Assembly: GCA_002749535.1 (NCBI GenBank)
Contig: MZZL01000047.1
Location: forward strand, 1-64,000
DNA: 64,000 nt
Origin: Apophysomyces variabilis
Taxonomy: Eukaryota > Mucoromycota > Mucoromycetes > Mucorales > Mucoraceae
Direction: 5' to 3'
Position 1 is the first letter of the stretch. The number at the start of each line of letters is the position of its first letter. Below are positions 36,988-49,078 of this stretch, piece by piece. The notes beneath the pieces are model-generated. The model was not told the DNA's origin. It saw only the letters and a program-made list of their open reading frames with translations, and did no database searches. The position numbers and the translations under genes were made by a program.

Positions 36988-37843
36988 AGTAGAGTAGGCA
37001 AAGAGCATCCGAAAAGGACAAGAACATCATCATCCTCATTTTTGTCATTGTTCATTTTCTTTTCTTTTTTCTTTTCTTTTTCCCTCCCCGTCTCTTATTT
37101 TCTTTTTCTTTGTAGTTATATGTCTCATTTATTTTTTTCCCTTTTGTTTTAAAAATCTTTGTTTGTTTATGTCATGCATTTCGGTTGCCATGCAAAGGTT
37201 TACAATATAAACGTACGCTTGTTTTACTTTTTTTTCCTTTTACTTTTGTTTGTTCCGCAGAAAAAAAAGAGAAAAAAGAAAGGAAAGGTAAAAAAGTAAA
37301 AAAGTAAAAAAAAAAAAAAAAGGCGCAGAAAAGAAAGGGGGTTTGAGTGGAGAAAGGAGACATAAGATTGAATGGATTGTTGCTAAATCTAGATAGGTTG
37401 ATAAGCATCTTTTGCCCTGATAGATAAAAGGAAATAGAACAAAAAATATCCAAAATGGACAAAGACTAAATGATATGTACATTAAAAACATAGAAAATAG
37501 GTTAAATAAATAAATAAAGAGAATCCGTGAATTTTTCATCGTCATGAAAGAAGTAGATAAAGAAAAGAGTTACTGTAAAGGAATAAAGAATAAAAAAAAA
37601 GCGTATGTGCATGTGGTGTTGCGTGGATTTCTTGTTTTCGTTATCTGACCTTGTGCAGCTTTGGTTTTAAGTTATCGTCCACGTATGTATGATATTTTTT
37701 CTAATTACTGCGAATATTTCTTCTTGAGGCTCGGCCTGGGTTGTCTTTTTTTTTTGGTTTTTTTTTTGGTTTTGAAGCTGTATGTTTCTCTGTGAGTATG
37801 GATATGGGAGAACTTGCATGTTGTGTCTTGCTATTAGCCCACA
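36988..37843. other. Intergenic, low-complexity
   Basis: Between the convergent GH9 and Zn2Cys6 genes. Rich in homopolymer runs of T and A (for example a long A run near 37307-37321 and TTTTTTTT runs near 37750) and TTTCTTTTC repeats. No gene. Confidence 0.5.
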
Positions 37844-38999
37844 TTAGAAGATGAACTCCATGCTAGTAGAGGGCACGTGCAACGGATGTTGATGAAAATT
37901 AGGCAAGTGCAAATTAAATGAACTAAACGGTTCCATAGCAGCGGTTGTCGTCATCGTCGTTGTCATGGGTGCCGCATTTGTAGTAGCAGTAGTACTGGGG
38001 TGGTAAATAGGGTAGATAGCAGAGCATAGAAACTGCTGATTTTGGTTTTCCATGAAGGGCCAAGAAGTAGAGAAGGCTTCTAATGGATACATCCATGAAG
38101 TGTTTGTAGTCACCGAACCGATTTCTGGCATCAGAACCTGCTGATCGAACATGCCCATGGGGGCTGTGGCTACGGTTTCAGTTTCTGGTGTGGCTGTGCT
38201 TCCTCTTTCCATGGTGCTCGCTGGATAGAGCTGAGACATGGGCGACAGAGAAGGAGAGCTGGAAGACCAGGTAGATGAGGAGCCGTAATTGAGTCCTTGA
38301 TGGTCGGATTGATCGCTTGTCGACAATGGCGAGAGGATTTCGGACACAAGTTGCGGGCAAGACTGCTTCCAAGTGGGTTGACCAAGCATCACCGCATGGT
38401 CCATATTGAGATACCACTCTTTCGAAAGTTCTATTTTGATGAGGTTAGTAAAATCACATCTTTTCATAGGCATAGTTACACGGTATGGAATCTCACCTGT
38501 CACCAAGGACGATTCCTGTTCCTGCTGTTGCTGTTCTAGGCGCTGACGTTTCTTGTACGGACCTCGTTTTACACCTTTCTGTCTTTCCTTGCGAGGTGAA
38601 TTGCGACAAGTAGCAGTCAGACCCAATTTAATACAACGCTGACATGGTCTGCCTTCATCACATCGCTTGCAGGCTTTTTGGCAATTCACTAGCAAATGAA
38701 TTTGTTCATGTAAGTAAATAGAAACTTAGAAACAACAATAGAGCAAATGGAAACAAGAAAGAAAAGAATAGGAAGGCATTGTATTTTATTTTTGTTTTTC
38801 TTATTTGCTTACCACATGCATTTTTAACTTGCTTGCGCTTGGATCGCTTTTTGCTGGACTTGGCAGGTGTCACTGTGGTCAATGTTGGTGGCTCTATCAC
38901 ATCCGCGGCAATATGGTACATCGACAGGGGCAATGTTCGCAGAGAGGATAAAGCGTAGTTGTGGGGGGACACGTAGCAATGACGATTGTGCAACAGCAT
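37844..38999 (-). CDS. Zn2Cys6 transcription factor
   Basis: Three exons on the minus strand: 38999-38813, 38688-38497 and 38430-37844, giving 321 aa. The binuclear zinc cluster is completed only by the first splice: NACVNCQKACKRC, DEGRPCQRC, then IKLGLTATC, i.e. C-x2-C-x6-C-x5-C-x2-C-x8-C with an extra Cys in the x6 loop. A basic RKERQKGVKRGPYKKRQR follows, the linker seen in a zygomycete and basidiomycete branch of this family. A Gln-rich run and a Ser/Thr/Pro-rich C-terminal half without a fungal-specific TF domain complete it. The start at MLLHNRH is preferred because the upstream open frame is a hydrophobic pyrimidine-tract artefact. The second intron (66 nt) is open in frame. Target genes are unknown. 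Confidence 0.85.
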
Positions 39000-41222
39000 A
39001 TTCGGGTTTGAGAAAAAAAAAGGATGACGATGAAAAAACAATAAATAAATAAGAAAAAAGAAGAGAACAATAGACAAAAAGTAAGAAGTAACGAGAAAAA
39101 GAGAGTCTCGAAGTCTAATTTTATATCTATCAGAAAAAATTTGTCGCACACCAGAACTCTTGTTATATTAAAAGCAATCCCAATAAATTTTTTCGTCTAG
39201 CAGTTTTGTTAGTCCATCATGCCTATGGGAAAAAAAAGGCTTTCGGCTTTCTTTTTTCTTACTAATCCACATGGCACTTTTACTATGTAGCCGTTTGTTC
39301 TCCACAATAGAGATCCCCTTATTTTTTTGTGTCTGTATGTGGAGTTTATATTTCTCCCTGAATCAACGTGAACTATTGGACGTTTTAGTGCAAATAAAAG
39401 TGCTAGGAGACTGTTCAACTTAGGGAGGGAGAAAGAGGCAGAGAGGGACTAAACGGATTGATAATGATGATGAGGGACAAAGACACAGATAGCTAAGAAG
39501 CGTATAGCACGTGATGCTCCGCCTAACAGAAGACACACAGACAGTCAAAAATCAATAAAAAAAAGCGGGAGGATCTTTTGATCTCGGATGTTTAAACTAA
39601 ATTGCAAGACGTCGGGAAAATTTCGCGCGCAGGATGCTGTTGTAACACGTTTGCCACGTTTTCTTTCAGGGCGACCGAACTGTGCGTTTACAAGAACCAA
39701 AAAAGGGTCATAGTTACTTTATGTGCCTCTTTCTCTTTTCTCTCTCTGTGCGCGTGTGTGTCTGTCTATCACATAAACCTATGACTCACGTTCATTTTTA
39801 CATGGTAGTTATTGTTATAACTGTATTGTCAATTTTTTTTTTTTTATTTTCATCATCTGGTTTGAATTAGGATTTCATAAAACATATCTTTGTTCTTCTT
39901 TTCTAATTTCCTTATCATACAATGACAAGTTCATGTATTCGATATTACACAAAGATACCAAAGAAAGGAATAATTGCCCGAGGATACACCGCCTCCCGGT
40001 TTATGGTAAAGAGATTTTACAGCTTATCAGTTTCCAGGGTGGGATGTCTTACGTAAAATGACGACAAAAAGGCAGATTTTTACCCCTGCAGCCAAAACCA
40101 GCTCGTTGTTAACTAGATATGGTCTATACAAGCGAAGCAAGAAATAAAGAGTGAGAAAAGAAAAGAAATTGAGGAGTTAATCAAAAAGAAAAAAAGAACA
40201 AAGCATTGACTGGAAACTCTCTAAAAGGAAAACTCGTCAGATCTTATCTAATCAGCAATAACCTGTTTTTGACATTCGCCAATTGCCAACCAACAATAAG
40301 AAAAACAAAGCAAGAGGACAATGATATCAGGGATAACGGTTTGCTTCTTCTTCCAAAAAAGAAAAGAGGTGGTCAAAGTAGAAATCTTGGTAAAACTACA
40401 AAAAGGAAACCGTCTCCCAGGGCGGCCGATCAATCAGGGTATATAGATCTCTTTCTTATCTTTTCTTACTTTTCTCTTTCCTATCGAGATCTCACGAACC
40501 ATATAAAAATCCCAGCAAAAGGGGAAGGCAAAAAAAAAGCAAGAGTCAATCTTGTCGCTTTTGCCTACTTGGGAAGTCTACCAACCGTTTCTATAGCAAC
40601 TCCGCTGTCCCAAGCGACTGGTCATTAATCAAGGCTCCTTACTATCTTCAAATGGAATTCAAGGAGTCTTTTTTTTGCCTTTATGTTTTACGTACTGTAT
40701 ACGCCATCTAAATTCCCCTAGTATCAGACCTCTTGGACCGTTTTAATTCTTTATACTTCAATCAAGTGATGACGATGTGGGGTACCTTTGATACTAAGCA
40801 CAAGCAAACTAAGGCTAAGTCCAAATGTTTATTATGTTTTATTAGTTCTGTAATTATACAACTTATACTAGATTAGGAAACCAAAGAGAGATGGATAATT
40901 TTTTACGAGGACATCGGCTCTTATCTTGCGCATTCGGAAAAAAGGAAGCAAAAAAAAACTTGGCTTGCATTAGATTGCCTTTTTGCTTACGTTTCCTCCG
41001 GCCTATGTAAAAACAAAAAAGAAGGTCCGTGAACAAAGAAAAAGACATACTTCGTCATTTGTCTTCCTTTTTTCTCTCATTTACATAAACAAAGAACAAA
41101 AGAAGATAAGAGGGGGTTAGAAAAAGAAAGAAAAAATATTATACATACGAAAACAAAAGAAAAAAGGGGAAGGAGAAGTAAAGAAGGTAAATAAAGAAAA
41201 TAAGAATAAACAATAAAAGTTT
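39000..41222. other. Gene-free 2.2 kb
   Basis: Upstream of the Zn2Cys6 gene. Long pyrimidine and purine tracts; a 140-codon frame at 40206-40628 (+) is low-complexity and Lys-rich with no domain. No tRNA or repeat ends seen. Confidence 0.4.
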
Positions 41223-41708
41223 TTATGATGTAAGATTTGCAGGTAGGTTTGTGTGGAGACGAGTTATGCCAGTGGTTTCTAGCCAAACATCTGGTTGCAT
41301 AATTCGGGATAACCGATACTTTATACCAAGATAGCTGAGATAATTGGACCTTGGAAAGACCCGTACGCGTCTAACACCGGGAAAATGACTATCACGAATA
41401 TCGACAAATGTACCGTCAACGCTAAAGGTTTGCTCCAATTTGATTTGATTGGGTAAATCAAAAGGAACCCATTTTTCATAAAGGAACACAAGCCAGGTAC
41501 ACTGTGAAACTGAACTGACCAAACAATGAATGCCTTGTCTTTGATTTTCATTCATTACAACCGGATGATAGTTGGTCTTGATCATTTCTTTATGTATACA
41601 AGCAAGAAAGGGAGAAAGTATATATGTATAATATGCCTGTAGGGGAGAAGTCTGGGAGGTTAGGGAAAAAGAGAAAAAAGAAAACGAAATGAGAGAAAAC
41701 CTATCCAT
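41223..41708 (-). CDS. Hypothetical protein, possibly WWE-like
   Basis: The last about 115 codons look like real protein: an aromatic pattern CTWLVFLYEKWVPFDL, then KLEQTF, FVDIRDSHFPGVRRV and a C-terminal TGITRLHTNLP. The spacing of Trp, the LE(Q) motif and a later YRLSRIM recalls the WWE fold (a poly-ADP-ribose or ubiquitin-system module), but this is tentative. The first 40 codons of the frame read as intron-like sequence. A likely 5' exon (MLEWRTTTTIN, 41757-41723) precedes it, yet I could not find a phase-correct splice between them, so the model is incomplete. Confidence 0.45.
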   Translation of the reverse strand: MDRFSLISFSFFSFSLTSQTSPLQAYYTYILSPFLACIHKEMIKTNYHPVVMNENQRQGIHCLVSSVSQCTWLVFLYEKWVPFDLPNQIKLEQTFSVDGTFVDIRDSHFPGVRRVRVFPRSNYLSYLGIKYRLSRIMQPDVWLETTGITRLHTNLPANLTS

Positions 41709-41757
41709 CGATTATGGATCACGGGTTAATTGTTGTCGTTGTTCTCCATTCAAGCAT

Positions 41758-42437
41758 GATTGTCTGCGGACCTGGAGTTTGACTTGCGTTTCAATTAGAA
41801 TACACAAACAAAGCTGTCTCTATGTTCTTTTTCCTTTTCCTTCTATATCAATCATGATGAAACAAGGAAATAACAAGAAAAGGACGTTTACTTCTTGCGT
41901 CTTCGAATAAGGAAAGTAATGACGATTTCATTTCATTTTTGGATTTAAAAATGATTATTGCCTCCAGAGCTCTATTCGGTTGCATCTATTGCTATCTTTG
42001 GCTGCGTGGTATTACACTATTCTCCCCCCCCTGTTCTCTCTATCTCTGTCTATTCACTTTGTCTTTACATTCTCCGTACTAACCGGTTCAGGATCTCGAG
42101 TTTCATTATGCTCCGAGACAAATTTTTAACTACATGCTTATTTTTTCTTTGTTTACTTGACAGCAATTTTGATCTTGTTATTGCAAAGGAGGAAGAGGGG
42201 AGAGGCTAGAAATAAAAAAAGGTCGAGACAAAAAAAAAGGTAACCTTCTTTTTTTTCTCGTATTGCCGGATCGTTCCCTTTTTCCGAGTTTCCATAAAAC
42301 ATTTATATTTTGTGTGTAACTCTTGAGTTAATTGGGTGACCAAAGGAAGAAGGTAGATAATACACACAGGGCTTTGGGTAATTTAGAAAAAAGAAACCTT
42401 TAGGTCGGATCAAAGGTCGAATTTTCCTTCTAGCTCT
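41758..42437. other. Intergenic
   Basis: No gene. A 83-codon frame (41958-42209, +) is hydrophobic and unsupported. The right end carries the 3' UTR of the expansin-like gene. Confidence 0.35.
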
Positions 42438-43208
42438 CTAAGCCCAGGTCCATTTGATTTGAACGCGTCCTGCATTGGGATCGGCAATTTGTTTGAAAGC
42501 GGCCGGGCTAAGGTCAACGTCACCTTTCTTGCAAGGTGGACAAGTATCCACAATACGGACACGCACAGTACCCTTGGGTCCGGTTACTTGGATACTTTTC
42601 CCACAGTTAGGATTCGCATTGGGGTTTGCACTATTAGCCATTTGAGGAGCATTCTATGGAAAGGAAAAAGGATGTTACATACATCAGATCACCTTTATCA
42701 CATCGCTTTCTTTATGTTTGCTTTTTAGCTTTACCAGTGCGGCAACCAATTCACTGTCCGAGTTTTCCCAGCCGCAGGACCCATATCCCACTCCTGGGTT
42801 GTAAAAGGTACCGTCGCCGGTGAAGCTTGCGCCGCCGCTACTACCTCCCTTACTAGGACTCTTCGGGGAGGAGGGTTTCTTCTTCTTGGAGGACGATTTT
42901 TTTGATGATTTCTTCGAAGATTTCTTAGAAGACTTTTTATACTTCTTCTTGGAAGGTTTTTTCTTGGAAGATTTTTTCTTGGAAGACTTCTTCGAGGACT
43001 TTTTCTTTCTCGGAGCACGTTTGTCAAAGGGAATGGTGGAATCCATGATGGACCCAATCGATGGTTCAACTGCAAGACTGAGACTATCGTCGTTGGGGGT
43101 GGCTGCTGTCGTCAGATCGCGGCGCAGGGGTGCAGTCTCGGTTACTGTTGAGATTGTTGCGAGGCCAGCCATAGCGGCCAACCAGAATAAGGAAAGGGAG
43201 GGGCGCAT
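42438..43208 (-). CDS. Secreted double-psi-beta-barrel (expansin/RlpA-like) protein with Lys-rich linker
   Basis: Two exons on the minus strand, 43208-42735 and 42653-42438, giving 229 aa. A signal peptide (about residues 1-25, LFWLAAMAGLATISTVTETA) and a possible dibasic site (DKRAPRKK) precede a 55-residue run of KKSSKK repeats. A double-psi beta-barrel of about 100 residues follows: GDGTFYNPGVGYGSCGW, NPNCGKSIQVTGPKG, VRIVDTCPPCKKGDVDLSP and AGRVQIKWTW. The family includes the small secreted RlpA-like and barwin-like proteins of fungi, which lack the expansin second domain and usually bind wall polysaccharide without hydrolysis. The Asp of the DTCPPC segment matches the conserved expansin HFD-like position. 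The poly-Lys/Ser arm should bind acidic wall polymers or nucleic acid (inference). Confidence 0.88.
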
Positions 43209-43525
43209 CGCTTGTTCTTTACGGACTGCGAATATGCGCAGAAATGGGTTTTCAAAGTGAAAGTGAAGGGAAGAAGAAAAAGGTCTAACTTGGGTCGGAT
43301 TCTGTCATCGCACTTGGCTTTATGTTTCTTTTATTTCTGTAGAACATTGTACAGCGGAACCAAAAACAAAATAGCACCTGCTGATTTTAATTTCCATTGT
43401 CCCAAGCGCTAACACAAGTTCTAATAGAAGACAGAAAAAAGTAATTTTTGCACGTGTTTAATAAGCGCTTTCAAACTCTTTTTTTCCGTTTCGTCACAAA
43501 TTGTCCTAAACACACTTATTATAGA
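43209..43525. other. Intergenic
   Basis: 317 bp between the expansin-like gene start and the end of the MIF-like gene. Promoter of the former. No feature recognised. Confidence 0.4.
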
Positions 43526-44074
43526 TTATTGCTTCCAGAGGTTGGAGAACGTGGTGCCTTTGAATCCAACGTCGGTAGCAGGGAGATCGGTAAACAAGAA
43601 ATAACCACGGTCATTGCTGGTCTTCAATTCTTCCGAAAGCACCTCACTGACTTTGTTGGTCAGACTAGCATTGCGTTCGTTATCTTAGGAAAGATGGAAA
43701 ACTATTAGTTACAATAACTAAAAGCGAAGAGTGCGTCTTTCCATCCATTGCAAGAAAGGAAAAGACGCTGTCAAAAATATTTTTTCTTCCTTTTTCATTA
43801 CCAATATTGCCAATCGAACCGACTTTGACGAGGAAACCAGGTTCCTGACTGCCAGCAAAAGAGAGAGCGTCCACCTTTTGGAAGGTGACAAGACAATACT
43901 AGTGTATAAGGGGAAAAAAGGGTTTCAGAGGATAAGTCATCCTATCCGAAGGAAAGAATATGCTTTTACCGCCTCGGGTTTGCCAATAGCTTCCGCAAAG
44001 ATTTTGGAGAGGCGCGCAATAAAGCTCTTTAGGTCTTGAGGAGCAGTTTGGGAGACAATTTCGAGAATGGGCAT
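43526..44074 (-). CDS. MIF-like tautomerase
   Basis: Three exons on the minus strand, 44074-43970, 43898-43802 and 43683-43526, giving 119 aa, the size of macrophage migration inhibitory factor family proteins (about 115-120). The start MPILEIVSQTAP places Pro directly after Met, the catalytic base of the tautomerase superfamily once Met is removed. GKPEAYCLV holds the conserved Lys (MIF Lys32 position). ALSFAGSQEPGFLVKVGSIGN is recognisable up to the second intron. The C-terminal part DRGYFLFTDLPATDVGFKG matches the RVYINYYDMNAANVGW region of animal MIF. Such proteins form trimers and tautomerise phenylpyruvate or D-dopachrome in vitro. The role in fungi is not settled. It sits head-to-tail behind the expansin-like gene. 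Confidence 0.85.
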
Positions 44075-46963
44075 GCTGTTGGAAGAACTACGGTAAGAAA
44101 GAAGATACGCGGTCAATGATGACAAAGCAAAGCGCCCTTTTCTATGCCATCATCCATTGCGTGTTTGTGACTGCCAATCGGGGTGGATCAATGATAAGAG
44201 TAAACTTGGAGCGTTCTATCATCATCTTTTGATAAATCGATAGTTTTTACACTTCTATTTTCTTTGACGGTTGTAGGAGAACGATCTTGTGTAAAGAGGT
44301 ATTTTCGGTGTCTGAATACTATGATTAGCAACATAACCATCTTGAGCGAAATTTGGCGGGGTCACAATGTTCTGGCATGGGATGAAAATCTTCGGCCGAA
44401 ACCCTCCATGAACGACATCATGTATGCTGTCCTTAATTCTTAACGTTTTCTTGGTTCTGCCAATTTATTGTATTCATCTATCCCAATATCTTCTTGTGGA
44501 GATAGCGATACGTTCATTTCCTTCCGCGGGAGGGAATAAACAGTTCTCGTGATTCGGTAAATGACCGCTTATTGTTATCGGACAAATTAATGCAATGGGG
44601 TCAAGCTTTGACAGAAAACTACAAGCTAAGGCAACCACAACGATAATCACCTCTCGGATGTAGATATGGTTTCGGCGCATTTCCGCCAACACAGCTTTAA
44701 GGTTACTTTAGTTTATCAATGCCGGACCGATTACCCGACCTACGTTGTTTCCCAAAGTGAATAAGGCTGCGTTATGCACTCTTTAATGATAAAACTCGTA
44801 ACCTTTAACACAAGAAAATAGGACTCGATGACGCACTCTTATGAGAAATGACGCTGTATTTTTCAAAAATCTGATTAGCCTTTTCTCAAAACAGGATTTG
44901 CATAACCTAGAGCTCATATCGCACTAGTCATACATACGTCAGCTTCCATTGCCGCCCAACTTTTCGGCTAATGGTGAATAAAGAAGAAGCCTATGTAAAC
45001 CTCAGGAGTCTTTAGGAAATGACATCTTGGATCTTTAGAGGTTTAAGAATATGTCTAACCTCGTTATGCAAGGTTACTATACAGTAATTATATTTTCCCT
45101 TCCATTGCTACTAAATTATCGTGATGATTTTCACAAAAGGAAAACATTCGAATCTAGCCGGTCAGAGAACACTACAAATCGAAGTAAAGGATGATATTGT
45201 GAAAACTGTCTACATTGGATCTCATTCTCTGTCCTATCTCCAATCGTTATCGATGATAACTGAACGGCTAACACAATCAGGATTCTCGCTTTTAAGAAAT
45301 TTCTAATATCCCTAATCATATTTTCTCCCACTTATACACTTGGGTTCACGCTCTAAAAGACGATTTGGTTCTCGCAGGCAAAGTCAGTAACAACTGGACC
45401 GAAATCTTAATATTGACAAAGTATCGGCTCACGGTTATGCGGGACTGACCTCCATGAAGTACCAATTACGAAATGTCTTTCCGTTGTTATTCTTCCCTTC
45501 AGCGTTTAATATACGGCCTTTTATTTAATTACAATTCATTGTCCAAGCTTGGCATATTTGCAAGCGGGTGTGTAGCTTATCTTCTCTGCAGATGACTACG
45601 CGCCTATATAGCAACTGACCATTTCAATATGACCAGCAGCTATTTTCCTCTACTTTTTTGCCTTGGCTTTCATTCTGCCTGGTGCTAAAGAGACAAACTA
45701 CTCCTCATTCTTTGATATCCTTGGTTATTTTCCAGTGCCTATGGGTCCTAAAAACTGTATCTTGCTTTAGCCATAAACATCTATATACTTCATTCAAGAG
45801 TTTTTTGTTTGTTTTAGCTGCCAACCATTGGAGACTCTGCATGCAATCTCAGTTTCTTGGCCATCACCCTTTACATCTATGAACTAATTCGTTTACATCG
45901 AGCCATGTGTTCTACCCTTGTCGTGTAGTTGGCTACTTCACACTTTTGTACCGACCTGACGCATCTGTTTCGCTTCAATCAACAGTAATCTAGCCAAATA
46001 TATGAAATAGACTGATTTCTTTGTGCGAAGCTTAGACTTGACGAAATCGATGGTAACTAATCTGAGCTGATATCGCCGTCTAACTTAGTACAGGACCACT
46101 TAACGGTTGTGTACAACTGTTACTTAGATAGGTAAGAAATCCAGTTACACAACAGTTGGACCTTTTCTCTGAGGTTCCACTTCGCAACAATAGAAACACA
46201 CCACTTATTTCTTCTGCCCATCATTGCCTTTGTTCACAACTTCCACACACAAGCCCAGATCAATTTAGATTGAATTCTGGACACGCTTTTCCTAGATAGA
46301 TGTGTCGGAAAACACGATGCATCTCTTATAAAGCATGGTAACTTGAAGTTTCCATAATATCACGCAACTACATCTTGAGGCCAGGGATTCGCATATTTAT
46401 ACAATACAATCACGCACTACTTTATTGCACTATGCACTTTCCCATGGGGTGTTCGCGAATGCTCTACCATTGGCATTTCCTAATCTTACCATCAGGCTAA
46501 GCATTCCTATTGGTTGACGATTATAAAGCGGAAAATCCCTTGTTTGTTGTTCACGGCAACAAGATATGCAAGGCATCGCTTTAAGTTCTCTGTGGCATGT
46601 TGGGCTAAACAAGAGAACCTTCTGTTCCTTTTTTTTCCCTTTTCTTTTGTTTTTTTTATTGTTCCTTTACCACAGCTAACTGTCATTGATATTTCACTGA
46701 CATGGACAGGATTTAGAAATCTACTAAAGAATAGGACGTATGTATCAAACGACATCCGCATTCGAAGGAAGTAATTGTTTAGCTTGAGAATGGCCACCGA
46801 TAGAAAACGAAATCAAAATAAAGCGTCTTAAGGTTTGGAACACAAGTCATACATGACAACGAGAATTATTTTCACGAGTTCTCTGTATAGAGTTTCAACA
46901 ATTTTTAGGCTCATTATAGAAACAACCAGGATTTAGCTCTTTTTCTTTCTAGTTTCCTTCTTG
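44075..46963. other. Gene-free 2.9 kb
   Basis: Upstream of the MIF-like gene on one side and of the kelch gene on the other. Only short unsupported frames. It may contain decayed repeats, but I could identify no ends, duplications or protein motifs. Confidence 0.4.
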
Positions 46964-49078
46964 ATGAGATTCTTTCTGTTTCTTTTCTTTTTCTTTAATG
47001 TTAATCTTCTGGTCTATGCCGGCGAGACAATGAGGCGAATATGTGCAGGTGCCCATGCATAATGGAATCCAAACGTTCTACTAAAACATGTCGGAAAGGG
47101 TGCGCACTGCTAAGAAAAACAATATTGTGTTATGGCGGAACGACTGGTCCTAATGAAATCCTATTCATAGCCGAAATGTTTTTCGGGCTTCATGCGCTTG
47201 GCGTGTCCCGTAACGCCACTTGGAATCAACTGATGTCAAACTGGACGGAGCTGATAGAAGATGTGCCTATCACGAGATTGGAATCGAACATAGAGCAAAA
47301 CGCCGATTTTGCCATGGTAAAAGTTCCTGATAATGCGTTCGTGATCAATGGCGGTATTGGTCACGGTGTTGCAGTACTGCATGTTCGAACAAATGAGTCG
47401 AAGCCACTACCTATGACAGAGCCCTTTAAGAACAACACTTTCAAATACGATGGCCAGTCATGGAGTGTCCTTCCTTCAGGACCATTCGACCAATAGTAAG
47501 TACAATATCCATCTGAATTAGTAAGGACGTCAAGGGTACTAATGAGGATTTAACGCTGCAAAGTTTTGGACAATCAGGGAACTATGTGGAGTCAAAATAA
47601 AGCATATATTACAGAGGCGGATGGGGGTAAAGCACCATCTACTTTTGTTGGCAATTATTAATTGTTATTGTCTATAGCGTGCTCCATAACAGAAGCGCAG
47701 ACGTAACGTTCCGTATTCTCAATTATACCACGCTACAGTGGTTCTCTTCAGCATTCACTCCTTTGCCGGGGAATTCCATTGTACGATTTAGGCATACGGC
47801 AACTATGGCTGGAGACGATAAAATATATTTTATAGGCGGCACTAGCGGATACCGCGCCAACGACAGTATACCCATGCAGGACATCCTGATCTATGACGCC
47901 GTAGCTGACAAATGAGATTTAACAAAGTCGCAAGGGCCCGTAACGCCATCAGAACGCAGTATGCATACGAAAAATTGGAGTAAGTTAACAATGCAAATAG
48001 GAAGTATGCTAATCTTGAGTTATATGTGTGATAGTTCCGGGAACGAGCACTTTGTTGGTGTATGGAGGGGCAGCCACGTTGCCTGGGCGTAAGAAAAAAA
48101 AATACAGAAGCATCTCTCAAATGGATTAACCAATCAGTAGCCAATAATTATACTACCGTGCCTGATCACTGCTATACCTACGACATAGTGAGCAATCAAT
48201 GGACCCAACAAAATCCTAAAGGACAACCAGGGTCTGGAGGGTTGTATGGTCACTCATGTAACGATTAAAAGGTCTATATCGTGTTAATAATGATAACTTT
48301 TGCCCGAACGAGATTAGCTATTCTTATTGGTAACAGTACACTGCTTATAACGTTCGGTAATTTTCGCACGCCAGGGGACCAACCTAAATGTGCAGTTATG
48401 TTTATACTGAATCTGAATAACATGTCATGGAGCGAACAATACGATGCGAATGCACTCAATTACGTTCTTCCCAGCCAAACCATAAACAATACTGTTCCTG
48501 AAGCAACTCAGACACCTCTTCAAGTGATTAGCAACACGCGTACCGTTATAGGGGCTGTTGTCGGCAGCGTCGGAGCGGTAAGGGACATAACATAGCTGAC
48601 GGCCTAGATCTAATTTGGTAACCATGCAGGCTTTGATCGGACTGTCCGTTGGAGTCTGCTTCTTCCTTCGGGAGAGAAAAGCGAAACGTGCCACTGATGA
48701 AGCAGCAACACAAAACCATCAAAATAATGCACAAGGACGCTCCGAGGAGTTTGACAACAGCGCTTTCTCATTTATTAAAGAGCAGGACCTGGCTGCATCG
48801 CAAGTATCCGAGACAGCACAGCTACAGTCGCCTCTTGTAGATAAACCTCTGTCAACGTCGCCGCTCTTCGTTAGGTCATGTCTGCCGGACAAGCCTTTCT
48901 CACAATCACCTATTATGCAGTCATATGCATTATTACCTTTAGTGGATAAACCTTTCTCAGAATCACCTATCATCAGCCATTCAGGCTCAAAAATATCAAT
49001 TGCAGAAAAGCCAGATTCGGGCAATGGGCATCGCGGATCGTTAAAGCCCGACGCTTACCCGGATAGATTGCCTGAATA
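46964..49078 (+). pseudogene. Kelch-repeat single-pass membrane protein, decayed
   Basis: A type I membrane protein can be followed: signal peptide MRFFLFLFFFFNVNLLVYA from 46964, a 50-nt intron that joins RRICAG to CALLRKTILCYGG, kelch-type blades (FVINGGIGHG, RHTATMAGDDKIYFIGGTSG, LLVYGGAATLPG, YTYDIVSNQWTQQNP), a membrane helix split by an intron (ISNTRTVIGAVVGSVGA then LIGLSVGVCFF), and a cytosolic tail of about 130 residues ending at 49078. Lesions: TGA at 47913-47915 where a blade Trp is expected, a frame change at an A9 run (48094-48102), and TAA at 48266-48268. The tail repeats DKPLSTSPL, DKPFSQSPI and DKPFSESPI. The family is common in zygomycetes. Function is unknown, possibly carbohydrate or surface recognition. 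Confidence 0.7.

Noticed and set aside
42820..43260. Plus-strand frame rich in Phe/Glu/Asp
   Set aside because: Antisense of the Lys-rich arm of the expansin-like gene.
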